Source: Planctomycetota bacterium
GTDB lineage: Bacteria > Planctomycetota > UBA1135 > GCA-002686595
Length of the DNA stretch: 9,280 nt
Assembly (NCBI GenBank): GCA_027623615.1
Contig: JAQBVH010000083.1
Coordinates: 1 to 9,280 of the forward strand
Direction: 5' to 3'
Of this stretch, positions 1-6,542 are shown one piece after another. The position numbers and the translations under genes were made by a program. Under the pieces are notes generated by a model, which was given only the letters and a program-made list of their open reading frames with translations, ran no database searches and had not been told where the DNA came from. Numbering within the stretch: position 1 is the stretch's first letter; every line of letters starts with the position of its first letter.

Positions 1-585
1 GACCTCGAGACCCTCTACCAACCGGCGATCCTCGAGCGCCGGGCCGACGAGGTGAACGTGTTGCAGCTCGCGCGGGCACTGGCGCGGGGCGGCGGCGAGG
101 GGGGCGCTGCGCTTCTCAAGGGCGTGCGAACCGAGGCCCGGGACACCGAGCGCGACCTCCTGGCCGACGGGCACCTGGCCGACTTCGACGCGGACCACAC
201 CGCATTGCTCGACTCCCGCGTGAGGAAGACCCGCATCGCGATTCGCGGCTTCACCGAGATGCTGACCATCCTGCCGCTCGAGCCCGACGGAACCCTGCCG
301 TCGGGGCTCGAGGGCAAGAACTCCGACCGCTACCGCCAAGCCGCGGACACGGGACTCGAGGCAGCGCGCAACGACCCGCTCATCGCCGAGGTGCAGTACA
401 TGCTCGGGCTGAGCTTCGACTTCTTCGCCGGGCGCGAGCTGTCCCTGCCGCGCTTCGATCGGTTCCTCGCGCTGCGCGGGATTCGCCACTGGGAGCACCG
501 CACCTTCCAGGGCCGCGCCCTCAACGATCAGGAGAAGTGGGCGCTCTGGGTGGTGGTCGGCTGGATGCCACCCAAGGACGGCTGA
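1..585 (+). CDS. Unrecognised protein, 3' end of gene (5' end outside window)
   Basis: The frame is open from the first base of the window, so the gene starts upstream and only its last 194 codons are visible, ending in TGA at 583-585. An internal GTG at 52 could be read as a start, but the preceding 17 codons are open and look equally coding, so I treat it as partial. The visible part is soluble, charged and largely helical, with no membrane segment, cysteine motif or nucleotide-binding loop. Around visible residues 113-160 is a helix-turn-helix pattern (AADTGLEAARNDPL, then AEVQYMLGLSFDFF) that resembles a TPR or other alpha-helical repeat scaffold, but too little is present to claim a family. 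The end is tryptophan-rich (EKWALWVVVGWMPPKDG). I do not recognise it. Its tie to the next gene is unclear, since a 163-bp gap with palindromes lies between. Confidence 0.75.
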   Translation, partial: DLETLYQPAILERRADEVNVLQLARALARGGGEGGAALLKGVRTEARDTERDLLADGHLADFDADHTALLDSRVRKTRIAIRGFTEMLTILPLEPDGTLPSGLEGKNSDRYRQAADTGLEAARNDPLIAEVQYMLGLSFDFFAGRELSLPRFDRFLALRGIRHWEHRTFQGRALNDQEKWALWVVVGWMPPKDG

Positions 586-748
586 GCCCACGGCGGTCGG
601 TGTCGTCTCGAGACGCTCGGGGTGAGGAGGCGCCTCCAGGGCCTGTGCATGCAGGTCGCACCGGGCTCTCTCCGCGAAGTACAATGGGGCCTTGGAGCAT
701 CCTCAAAGCGTGACCAGCCCCTCTCCGACCACCTCGAACACCGCGTCC
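586..748 (+). other. Intergenic region with three clustered palindromes
   Basis: This stretch between the first gene and the aminotransferase holds two perfect 12-bp palindromes, CGTCTCGAGACG (604-615) and GGAGGCGCCTCC (626-637). A 14-bp imperfect dyad, CCTGTGCATGCAGG, follows at 642-655. They lie just upstream of a -10-like TACAAT (680-685), a position that suits operator sites. Perfect palindromes make poor RNA hairpins because they leave no loop, and no T tract follows, so protein binding is the better guess. The boundaries depend on which aminotransferase start is used (692, 710 or 749). Confidence 0.4.
680..685 (+). promoter_or_regulatory. Possible -10 element for the aminotransferase operon
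   Basis: TACAAT matches the sigma-70-type -10 consensus at five of six bases and stands out in very GC-rich DNA. No good -35 is visible; the best nearby (GTCGCA at 655-660, spacing 19) matches only three bases. Transcription would begin near 692, giving a leader of about 57 nt to the preferred ATG at 749. This is inferred from sequence alone. Confidence 0.3.
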
Positions 749-1972
749 ATGACCCGCCTGATCCCCGCGGCCTCGGAGCGGCCCGGCAACGATCCCATCT
801 TCGCGCTCGACGCGGAGGCTCGCCGGCGCGCCGCCGCTGGGGAGGACGTGATCAACGCCAGCATCGGCGCGTTGATGGAGGACGACGGCAAGCTGGCGGT
901 GATGCCGACCGTTGCCGAGGCGTTCCGAGCGGTCGACGCCTCCCACGCCGCTGCCTACGCTCCGATCGCCGGTGACCCGCCCTTCCTCGCGGCGATCGTG
1001 CAGGACGTCTTCGGGCGAGGACCCCTCGCTCAGCAGTCCGTCGCGGCGGCGACCGCTGGTGGCACCGGGGCCCTGCATCACGCGGTCGTCAACTTCCTCG
1101 AGCCCGGCGACGCGCTGCTGACCACGAGCTTCTTCTGGGGGCCCTACCAGACGATCGCGACCCACACCGGTCGGCGGGTCGAGACCTTCTCCATGCTGGA
1201 CCAGGCGGGCCGCCTCGACGTGGCCGCCTTCGAGCGAGCGCTGCTGGCCCAGCTGGAATCCCAGGGCCGCTCGCTCGTGATCTTCAACTTCCCTTGCCAC
1301 AACCCGACCGGCTACAGCCTCGACGCGGACGAGTGGCAGGCGGTGGCAGCGGTGCTGCAGCGCGCCGGACAGCAGGGTCCAGTCACCTTCCTGGTCGACC
1401 TGGCCTACGCCCGCTACGGCGCCCCTGGCACCGAGTGCTGGACGGAGTTCATGGCCCCCGTGGTCGACAGCTGCAACCTGCTGGTCGCGTGGAGCGCGTC
1501 GAAGTCGTTCGCGCAGTACGGCTCGCGCGTCGGAGCCCTGATCGCGGTCGTGTCCGATGCGGGGGAACGCGAGGCGATCAAGAACGCCCTCGCCTTCTCG
1601 TGCCGCGGCACCTGGTCGAACTGCAACCATCTCGGGCTGCTCGCGATCACCGATCTGTTGACCGACGCGGACCTGCGCGCCCGCGTCGACGCGGAGCGCG
1701 ACCGCATGGTCGAGCTGCTCGGCGAGCGGGTCGCGATCTTCAACCGCGAGGCCTCGCGGGTCGGCCTGCGCTACCCGCGCTACGAAGGCGGCTTCTTCGT
1801 GACCATCTTCACCGAGCGCGCTGCCGAGGCGGCCGAGGCGGCCCGTCAGGAGGGCGTCTTCGTCGTTCCCCTGAGCGGGGCGCTGCGCGTCGCGCTCTGC
1901 TCGACGCCGGTCGCGCATGTGCCGCGACTCGTCACGGCGCTGGCCCGTGGGATCGAGGTCGCGCGCCGGTGA
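749..1972 (+). CDS. AspC/TyrB-type aspartate or aromatic aminotransferase (class I/II, PLP-dependent)
   Basis: This is a fold-type I aminotransferase that moves an amino group between an amino acid and a 2-oxo acid, in the cytoplasm. Landmarks run in the family order: DPIFALDAEA near the start (compare DPI.GL in AspC), a GTGALHHAV cofactor segment, CHNPTG with the PLP-contacting Asn, VDLAYARYG with the Asp that pairs with the pyridine nitrogen, SASKSFAQYGSRVG with the Schiff-base Lys (residue 252 from ATG 749), and a C-terminal ALRVALCSTP whose Arg (380) fits the carboxylate-binding arginine. Length (407 aa) is normal. In-frame starts also exist at TTG 692 and GTG 710. ATG 749 is preferred because it gives the usual short lead before DPIF, although it has no clear ribosome binding site. 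A GGAG at 694-697 could serve GTG 710. The stop overlaps the next gene by 4 bp, so the two are probably translationally coupled. Substrate (Asp, Tyr or Phe) cannot be told from sequence. Confidence 0.93.
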   Translation: MTRLIPAASERPGNDPIFALDAEARRRAAAGEDVINASIGALMEDDGKLAVMPTVAEAFRAVDASHAAAYAPIAGDPPFLAAIVQDVFGRGPLAQQSVAAATAGGTGALHHAVVNFLEPGDALLTTSFFWGPYQTIATHTGRRVETFSMLDQAGRLDVAAFERALLAQLESQGRSLVIFNFPCHNPTGYSLDADEWQAVAAVLQRAGQQGPVTFLVDLAYARYGAPGTECWTEFMAPVVDSCNLLVAWSASKSFAQYGSRVGALIAVVSDAGEREAIKNALAFSCRGTWSNCNHLGLLAITDLLTDADLRARVDAERDRMVELLGERVAIFNREASRVGLRYPRYEGGFFVTIFTERAAEAAEAARQEGVFVVPLSGALRVALCSTPVAHVPRLVTALARGIEVARR

Positions 1973-2745
1973 GCGTCGAGCACGGGTACGGGCCGCGGGT
2001 ACACCTGGTCGGTGATCCGTGGTCGGCGACCGCGCTGGCTCGCCTCGGCTCCGACGAGGTGCGTCACCCGGAGCTGATGGCGCTCGTGCGTGCCCTCTAC
2101 ACGGGCCTCGCGCAGCGGGCGCTGGGTGCTGAGCTACCGACGGTCGAGGTCGACGTGCCGACCCGCATGGCCGCGCTCCACCCCGACGCGGGACACTACC
2201 GCGGCCCTGCCCTCGACCCGTCTGCGCCGGTGGTCGTGCTCGACATCATCCGCGGCGGGATCGTGCCCGCGCAGGTGTGCTTCGAGCTGTTGACCCAGGT
2301 CCGGCCGCTCGACGGGCTGCGCCTCGATCACCTCAACATGGCCCGCGTGGCGGACGAGGCGGGTCGCGTGGCTGGCGTCGATCTGAGCGGCAGCAAGGTG
2401 GGCGGTTCGACGGTGGGCGTGACCCTGGTGGTGCCCGACCCGATGGGGGCGACCGGCGCGACCCTCCTGCGGGCATACGAATACCTGAGCGAGACCTACG
2501 GCCGACCGGCCAAGGTCCTGTGCCTGCCGCTGATCGCGACTCCCGAGTTCCTGCGCGCCGTCGTCGATGGGATCCCGGAGGCCGTGGTCTATGCCCTGCG
2601 CGTGGACCGTGGCCTCTCCGCGGCCGATGTCCTGGCGACGCCTCCGGGCACGCACTGGGAGCGAGAGCGCGGTCTGAACGATCAGGGCTACATCGTGCCC
2701 GGCGCAGGCGGCGTGGGCGAGGTGCTCAACAACTCCTGGTGCTGA
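1969..2745 (+). CDS. Uracil phosphoribosyltransferase-like protein (divergent)
   Basis: It belongs to the type I phosphoribosyltransferase fold, nearest to uracil phosphoribosyltransferase, which makes UMP from uracil and PRPP in pyrimidine salvage. Evidence: strand-turn DIIRGGIVPAQ (residues 92-102, like the ILRAG segment of Upp), PRPP loop DPMGATGAT (157-165, compare DPMLATGGS), and the C-terminal GLNDQGYIVPG (235-245), matching the LN.HGYI.PG uracil-site signature. Odd points: the family continues GDAGDR after that signature, whereas this protein has AGGVGEV and so lacks the conserved acidic residue; the usual R-D/N-E-E-T region before the PRPP loop is replaced by a Gly/Ser-rich stretch; and at 258 aa it is about 50 residues longer than E. 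coli Upp (208). The start is GTG 1969, inside the aminotransferase stop (GTGA). A substrate other than uracil is possible. Confidence 0.82.
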   Translation: MSVEHGYGPRVHLVGDPWSATALARLGSDEVRHPELMALVRALYTGLAQRALGAELPTVEVDVPTRMAALHPDAGHYRGPALDPSAPVVVLDIIRGGIVPAQVCFELLTQVRPLDGLRLDHLNMARVADEAGRVAGVDLSGSKVGGSTVGVTLVVPDPMGATGATLLRAYEYLSETYGRPAKVLCLPLIATPEFLRAVVDGIPEAVVYALRVDRGLSAADVLATPPGTHWERERGLNDQGYIVPGAGGVGEVLNNSWC

Positions 2746-3585
2746 TCAGGAGGGCTCCGACGGAGCCCGCTGCGCCTCGGCCCAGGACACGCCGTACCAC
2801 AGGGCGGCGTCGTCCCGTTCGCGCCAGCGCAGGGTGTCCTCGAGGACGCGATCGAACCGGGGCCCGTCCAGCCCCTCGTCGAGCAGGTGCTCGCGCGCTC
2901 CCGCCACCACACCGACCATGTTCGCGACCACGTCCCCGAAGAGAGGGTCGCCTGAGCAGGCACCGAAGAAGACGTAGGTGTTGCGGGTCGGTTGGAGCCC
3001 GGCGGCCACGAGCAGTTGCACGAGCTTGCGTCCGACGAGTGGGTCGTTGCCCAGGCCCTCGTAGGCGCGCCAGTAGCGCGCCCAGAGTGCCTGCCAACCC
3101 GGTGGCTCGGGCCAGGTGCGCAGCAGCTCGTGGTCATCGTCCGCGAGCACGACCCGCCCGCCCGGCCGCGCGGCCCGCGCAGCGACCGCGACGGCGCGGC
3201 CCGGATCGGGGAGGTGCTCGAGCAGGAAGCGGCAGTGCACGAGATCGAAGCTGCCCCACTCTCCTTCGGCCAAGGGGGGCTCGTACACGTCTCCGGCGCG
3301 GAGGTCCACCTGGGGGCGGCCGGCGAGCACCTCGCGCGCCGCACGGAGCTGCGCCGGGTCGCGCTCGATCGCGACCAGACATCCCTCGGTCCCGATCGCG
3401 TCGGCCAGGGCCGCGGCACATAGCCCCGTGCCCGCTCCGAGTTCGAGCACCCGGTCGCCCGGTGCGAGGCCCAGCTCGGGCAGCTCCCGATCGTTCAGGA
3501 TGCGATTCATCTGCGCCAAGCGGGCCTGCTCGGCCTGGCTGGTGCCGTGGACGTAGTGGGAGGGAGGTGGTGTCTCGGGAGGCAT
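2746..3585 (-). CDS. Class I SAM-dependent methyltransferase
   Basis: A 279-aa protein with a Rossmann-type methyltransferase core that transfers a methyl group from S-adenosylmethionine to an unidentified acceptor. Motif I is VLELGAGTG (residues 46-54). The acidic ribose-binding residue at the end of strand 2 is E74 (LVAIERDP), the adenine-contacting acid follows at D99 (AGDVYEPP), motif IV is SFDLVHCRFLLEHLPDP (112-128), and the PGGRVVLAD strand is at 141-149. The N-terminus (HYVHGTSQAEQARL) resembles the YVxGxSxxExxRL lead of UbiE-like and natural-product methyltransferases. The C-terminal 110 residues are a helical substrate domain typical of small-molecule rather than RNA or protein methylation, but the substrate cannot be inferred. 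No good Shine-Dalgarno precedes ATG 3585. The gene is divergent from the ferredoxin and stands alone on this strand. Its stop abuts the UPRT-like stop. Confidence 0.9.
   Translation of the reverse strand: MPPETPPPSHYVHGTSQAEQARLAQMNRILNDRELPELGLAPGDRVLELGAGTGLCAAALADAIGTEGCLVAIERDPAQLRAAREVLAGRPQVDLRAGDVYEPPLAEGEWGSFDLVHCRFLLEHLPDPGRAVAVAARAARPGGRVVLADDDHELLRTWPEPPGWQALWARYWRAYEGLGNDPLVGRKLVQLLVAAGLQPTRNTYVFFGACSGDPLFGDVVANMVGVVAGAREHLLDEGLDGPRFDRVLEDTLRWRERDDAALWYGVSWAEAQRAPSEPS
2752..2768. terminator. Hairpin at the convergent gene junction (possible terminator)
   Basis: GGGCTCCGACGGAGCCC can fold into a 6-bp all-strong stem with a CGACG loop; the 17-mer is a perfect inverted repeat about its central base. 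It begins 6 nt after the + strand UPRT-like stop and lies in the last codons of the opposing methyltransferase. A second dyad, CTCCTG (2733-2738) with CAGGAG (2747-2752), spans both stop codons. No T tract follows on either strand, so intrinsic termination is plausible but unproven. Confidence 0.4.
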
Positions 3586-3599
3586 CGGGAGCTGGATTC

Positions 3600-3631
3600 T
3601 TGGCCCCTAGGCGCTGGCGGAACGGTATGCT
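3600..3631 (+). promoter_or_regulatory. Possible promoter of the ferredoxin gene
   Basis: In the 90-bp divergent region, TTGGCC (3600-3605) and TATGCT (3626-3631) each match the sigma-70 consensus at four of six bases. Their spacing is 20 bp, longer than ideal. The -10 would place the transcript start near 3638, about 38 nt before the ATG, with a GAGAG ribosome binding site at 3666-3670. I see no comparable element for the methyltransferase on the other strand. Confidence 0.35.
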
Positions 3632-3675
3632 CTCCGGCGCAAACCCCAGCTGGACCCCGAGGTTAGAGAGAATCG

Positions 3676-4014
3676 ATGACTTACGTTGTTGCCGAGCCCT
3701 GCATCAAGTGCAAGTACACCGACTGCGTGGATGTCTGCCCTGTGGACTGTTTCAAGGAGGGCGTGAACTTCCTTGCGATCGATCCTGACGAGTGCATCGA
3801 CTGCGGCGCATGCGTCCCCGAGTGCCCGACCGAGGCGATCTTCGAGGAGACGGAAGTCCCCGAGAAGTGGGCCGAGTACGTCGAGCTCAACGCCAAGCTG
3901 GGCGCCCTGTGGCCCGTGATCACCGACAAGAAGGACGCTCTCGAAGACGCTGACGAGTGGAAAGACGTCGCAGAGAAGCGTGAGCACCTCTCGGATGCCG
4001 CCTTCGAAGGCTGA
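3676..4014 (+). CDS. fdxA: 7Fe ferredoxin ([3Fe-4S][4Fe-4S]), FdxA type
   Basis: A small cytoplasmic electron carrier of 112 aa, the usual FdxA length. All nine cysteines of the Azotobacter FdI pattern are present: C9, C12, C17, C21, C25, C40, C43, C46 and C50. By analogy with FdI, C9, C17 and C50 bind the 3Fe-4S cluster and C21, C40, C43 and C46 the 4Fe-4S cluster; C12 and C25 are the two non-ligand cysteines. The start [16 protein letters not shown] and the acidic tail with WPVITDKKD are characteristic of FdxA and set it apart from short 2[4Fe-4S] ferredoxins. ATG 3676 follows a GAGAG at 3666-3670. It is monocistronic: a methyltransferase lies divergently upstream and a hairpin follows 9 nt after the stop. 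The redox partner is not encoded in this window. Confidence 0.97.
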   Translation: MTYVVAEPCIKCKYTDCVDVCPVDCFKEGVNFLAIDPDECIDCGACVPECPTEAIFEETEVPEKWAEYVELNAKLGALWPVITDKKDALEDADEWKDVAEKREHLSDAAFEG

Positions 4015-4185
4015 CCCCGATCACCCTCTCCGGAGGGTCGCTTCCGCATCGTTCCACACCGCGTGAATGCCCTCCGGGTCGTTCGCGCGGTGCTCGTTGA
4101 ACTCGGGCGGCGGGGGTGGCTGCCACCGGCTCGAGCAGCGCCCGGGATTCGTGGGGGTCCCCCCCCTGCGCAGAGTCGTGCCGGA
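4015..4185. other. Convergent intergenic gap between ferredoxin and histidine kinase
   Basis: Besides the hairpin at 4023-4038, this gap contains a GGGGG-T-CCCCC dyad (4153-4163) within a run of eight C (4159-4166). On the - strand there is a startless, coding-like stretch ending in TGA at 4021-4023 and reading EFNEHRANDPEGIHAVWNDA. It lies in the same frame as the histidine kinase, after the kinase stop, with no ATG, GTG or TTG in between. I do not call a gene here. Confidence 0.4.
4023..4038 (+). terminator. Hairpin downstream of the ferredoxin gene
   Basis: ACCCTC and GAGGGT form a perfect 6-bp stem around a TCCG tetraloop, 9 nt after the fdxA stop. The following bases (CGCTTCCGC) are not a T tract, so it is an imperfect intrinsic terminator or a transcript-end stabiliser. 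Because the neighbouring gene converges, it could act in both directions. Confidence 0.45.
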
Positions 4186-6135
4186 TCAGCTCGCCGCTCC
4201 GACCCGGGGGCTGGGCAGGCCCTGCTGAGCAGCCGGCAACTCGACCTCGAACGGGCCGATGCCGCCTGGTGGCGAGGTCACCCGGAGGCGGCCGCTGACG
4301 CGCGCGAGGATGCGTTGCAGGATGGCGAGGCCGAGACCCTCGCCTCCGACCTCTCCGGAGGGACGCACCCGGTGGAAGGGTCGGAAGATCTTGTCGAGCT
4401 GCTCGGGCTCGATACCGAGCCCCCTGTCGGTCAGGCTGACGAAGGCCCGGTTGTTGCGGGTCCAACCGTCAATGACCAGCCGCGCGGGCCGCTCCGGGTC
4501 GCGGTACTTGATCGCGTTGTCGACCAGGTTGGAGAAGACCTGACCGAGCTGGCTCCGATCGCCGGTGCAGACGGGCAAGTCGCCGACCTCGACCTGCACC
4601 TCGTCCTGGCGCAGACGGTATTCGAAGGCGCCCAGCACCTCGCGCAGCAACGCGCCGAGGTCCACGCGCTCCTCGGCGACCGCATTTCGATCGACCGCGT
4701 TCAACCGCGCCATGCCGCGCATCAGCTGGTCCATGCGTGCAGCGCTGGAGGAGATGTGCCCGAGGCTGAAGCGCAGCTCCTGGGACAAGAGCGCCTGCAA
4801 GGTGACGCGCAGGTCGATCGGCAGATCCGCCGTGGCGATGTGCCCCTCGAGCTCATCGAGACCGAGCTGGAGCTCCCGGGCGAAGCCCTCCACGTTGACG
4901 AGCGGGGCGCGCAGGTCATGGGTCGTGGTCCAGAAGATCTGCTCGAGCTCCTCGGTCTTGGCCTCGAGGCTGCGCAGCAGGCGCTGGAGGTCATGCTCCT
5001 GCCGCTTGCGAGTCGTGATGTCGAAGTACACGGCGACGGCGGCGCGCACCCGTCCGGTGCTGTCGCGAACCGGCGCTGCGCTGGCCAGGACCCAGCGCTT
5101 CACGCCGTCGCCGCGCCGCTGGAACAGCTCCACGTTGCGCAGCGTGCGTCCCTGCTCGAGCGCTTGGATCAGGGGCAGGTCCTCCCGTGCGATCGGCTGG
5201 CCCTCGGCGTCCTGAGACTCCCATCCCGCCGGAAGCTGCTCGTAGCACATCGATCCCACGTCGACCCCCGAGCCAACCGTCTCGCCGAGGGCGCGCCGGT
5301 TGGCGACCAGGATGCGGCCGCTCGGGGCTTCTGCGATTACGATTCCCGTGGGGCTCTGATCGATCGCGGCCAGCAGTTGACCACGCGCCTGCTCGAGCTC
5401 GTCCTCGGTGCGGCGCTGCTGGAGCGCGACCTGCGCCAGGTCGGCGTAGGTGCCGAGGACCTGCTGCTCGGCCTGCGTCGGGAGGGCCGTTCGCGAGAGG
5501 AAGCAGGTGACCGTTCCGATCACCTCGCCCTGGTGCGCCGCACGGATCGGGAAGGACCAGGAGCTGCGCACCTGGGCGCGATGCAGGTGATCGACCAACG
5601 CGCGCCAGCCGACGGCGACCGGCGCGTCCTCGAAGAAGGCGGCCTCACCGGTCGTTACGGCTTGGCTGGCGCAGCCGAGGGGGGTGCCACTCTGCGGATC
5701 GTCGAGGGCTTGGCGCAGGCTCGGGGGCAGGCTCGGCCCAGCCCGGAAGAGCAGGCTCCCCGCGGCATGCTCCCGGGTCAGCACGGCCACGCGGGAGTGG
5801 GGGACCGCGGCCTCGATGGCCAGGCAGACCGAGTTGAGCAGCTCGGGTAGGGGAGCTTGGCTGACGAACTTCATCAGCACCTGGTCCCGGGCCCTGGCAC
5901 CCTGCTCGACCTGCTTCTCGCGGGTGATGTCGGCCACCGTGGCCAGGGCACCCTCGTAGTTTCCGTTCGCGTCGACCATCGAGCTGACGCAGAGCCGCGC
6001 CCACAGGTGGCTACCGTCCTTGTGGCGCAGTCGCGTGACCTCGACGCTGGGCGCCTCGAACGGTCGCGCGAGGCGCTCGCGCGCCCGGGCGGAGTGGTCC
6101 TCGGCGACGAAGTGCACGACGTGGGCGCCGTGCAT
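4186..6135 (-). CDS. Sensor histidine kinase, PAS-GAF-PAS-HisKA-HATPase part (downstream of an in-frame amber stop)
   Basis: These 649 codons carry the sensing and catalytic parts of a two-component kinase. Residues 1-73 are the rest of a PAS domain with its PAC segment (MVDANGNYEGALATVADIT), about 88-238 a GAF domain, and about 253-375 a second PAS ending AVAVYFDITTRK. A coiled linker leads into HisKA with the phospho-acceptor H406 in THDLRAPL. The ATPase domain has the N box (NLVDNAIKY, N540), the G1 box (DRGLGI, D570), the F box (IFRPFHR) and the G2 box (GEGLGLAI, 598-605), so catalysis looks intact. No receiver domain is fused and no response regulator is nearby. The ATG at 6133-6135 directly follows the TAG that ends the upstream open frame. 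It has no ribosome binding site, and it begins in the middle of a PAS domain, so it is probably not a natural start. Read this with the 6136-6534 entry as one broken gene of 782 codon positions. Confidence 0.88.
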   Translation of the reverse strand: MHGAHVVHFVAEDHSARARERLARPFEAPSVEVTRLRHKDGSHLWARLCVSSMVDANGNYEGALATVADITREKQVEQGARARDQVLMKFVSQAPLPELLNSVCLAIEAAVPHSRVAVLTREHAAGSLLFRAGPSLPPSLRQALDDPQSGTPLGCASQAVTTGEAAFFEDAPVAVGWRALVDHLHRAQVRSSWSFPIRAAHQGEVIGTVTCFLSRTALPTQAEQQVLGTYADLAQVALQQRRTEDELEQARGQLLAAIDQSPTGIVIAEAPSGRILVANRRALGETVGSGVDVGSMCYEQLPAGWESQDAEGQPIAREDLPLIQALEQGRTLRNVELFQRRGDGVKRWVLASAAPVRDSTGRVRAAVAVYFDITTRKRQEHDLQRLLRSLEAKTEELEQIFWTTTHDLRAPLVNVEGFARELQLGLDELEGHIATADLPIDLRVTLQALLSQELRFSLGHISSSAARMDQLMRGMARLNAVDRNAVAEERVDLGALLREVLGAFEYRLRQDEVQVEVGDLPVCTGDRSQLGQVFSNLVDNAIKYRDPERPARLVIDGWTRNNRAFVSLTDRGLGIEPEQLDKIFRPFHRVRPSGEVGGEGLGLAILQRILARVSGRLRVTSPPGGIGPFEVELPAAQQGLPSPRVGAAS

Positions 6136-6138
6136 CTA
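6136..6138 (-). other. In-frame amber (TAG) codon interrupting the kinase PAS domain
   Basis: On the - strand the reading is GGT TAC ACG CCC GCA TAG ATG CAC GGC, i.e. GYTPA-stop-MHG. One base change (GAG to TAG) explains it, because PAS domains usually have Glu here. Every other coding end in the window uses TGA, so this TAG is unlike its neighbours. Confidence 0.8.
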
Positions 6139-6534
6139 TGCGGGCGTGTAACCGAGCAGGCGCGCCAGACCCAGGTTCACGAAGGTGGTCCGACCGTTCG
6201 GGTCGATCGACCAGATGCCCTCGGTGGCGCTGTCCATGATCCGCCGCAGGCGCGCCTCGCCGAGTCGCTGCAGCTCCAGCTCACGCCGCTTGTGGATCTG
6301 CAGGGTCTGGTACGCGCCGAGCGTGCCGATGACACTGAGGAGCGTGACGGCGACGTGGGTGACGACCTGCACGGGAGGCGCGTCCGGTCCGGTCTGGAGC
6401 AAGCGGACCACGGCGAAGGCCATGGCGCCGGCCAGGACGGCCGCGGCCCAGCGTCGCGTGCGCACGACCAGGACCAGGCAGGCACAGAGGGAGGCGACCC
6501 GGAAGACCAGGCTGAACACGAGCCACGGATCCAT
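6136..6534 (-). pseudogene. Membrane anchor and first half of PAS domain of the same histidine kinase (cut by amber codon)
   Basis: This 132-aa open frame is the N-terminus of the kinase. Three hydrophobic segments (about residues 5-24, 29-46 and 56-77) form a small membrane domain, followed by a charged linker (HKRRELELQRLGEARLRR). The start of a PAS domain follows (SATEGIWSIDPNGRTTFVN, then LARLLGYTPA). It stops at TAG where PAS proteins usually continue with Glu-Met (LGYTPEEM). The next codon, in the same frame, carries on with MHGAHVVHFV and the rest of the PAS fold. Alone, this piece would be a membrane stub without a sensor or kinase. ATG 6534 lies 22 bp after the YgiQ stop and is preceded by six C (on this strand) with no Shine-Dalgarno, so expression probably depends on the upstream gene. 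Confidence 0.82.
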
Positions 6535-6542
6535 GGGGGGCG

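Noticed and set aside
521..1918. A 465-codon - strand open frame over the aminotransferase.
   Set aside because: It is a shadow of a gene with all PLP-enzyme landmarks, and its product is low-complexity Arg/Gly/Val-rich.
2277..3788. A 503-codon + strand open frame crossing the UPRT-like gene, the methyltransferase and the start of fdxA.
   Set aside because: The product is almost entirely Arg/Pro/Ala/Gly and overlaps three well-supported genes.
4153..4166. GGGGG-T-CCCCC as the kinase terminator.
   Set aside because: The dyad is strong in GC but has almost no loop and no T tract, so I mention it without calling a terminator.
4063..5850. A 595-codon + strand open frame over the kinase.
   Set aside because: It is antisense to intact GAF, PAS, HisKA and HATPase coding sequence and has no recognisable domain.
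6136..6138. Genome-wide reassignment of TAG to a sense codon.
   Set aside because: Only one in-frame TAG is seen. All genes here end in TGA, which is simply the usual choice in GC-rich genomes. A point mutation or error is simpler, although other genes of the genome could be checked.
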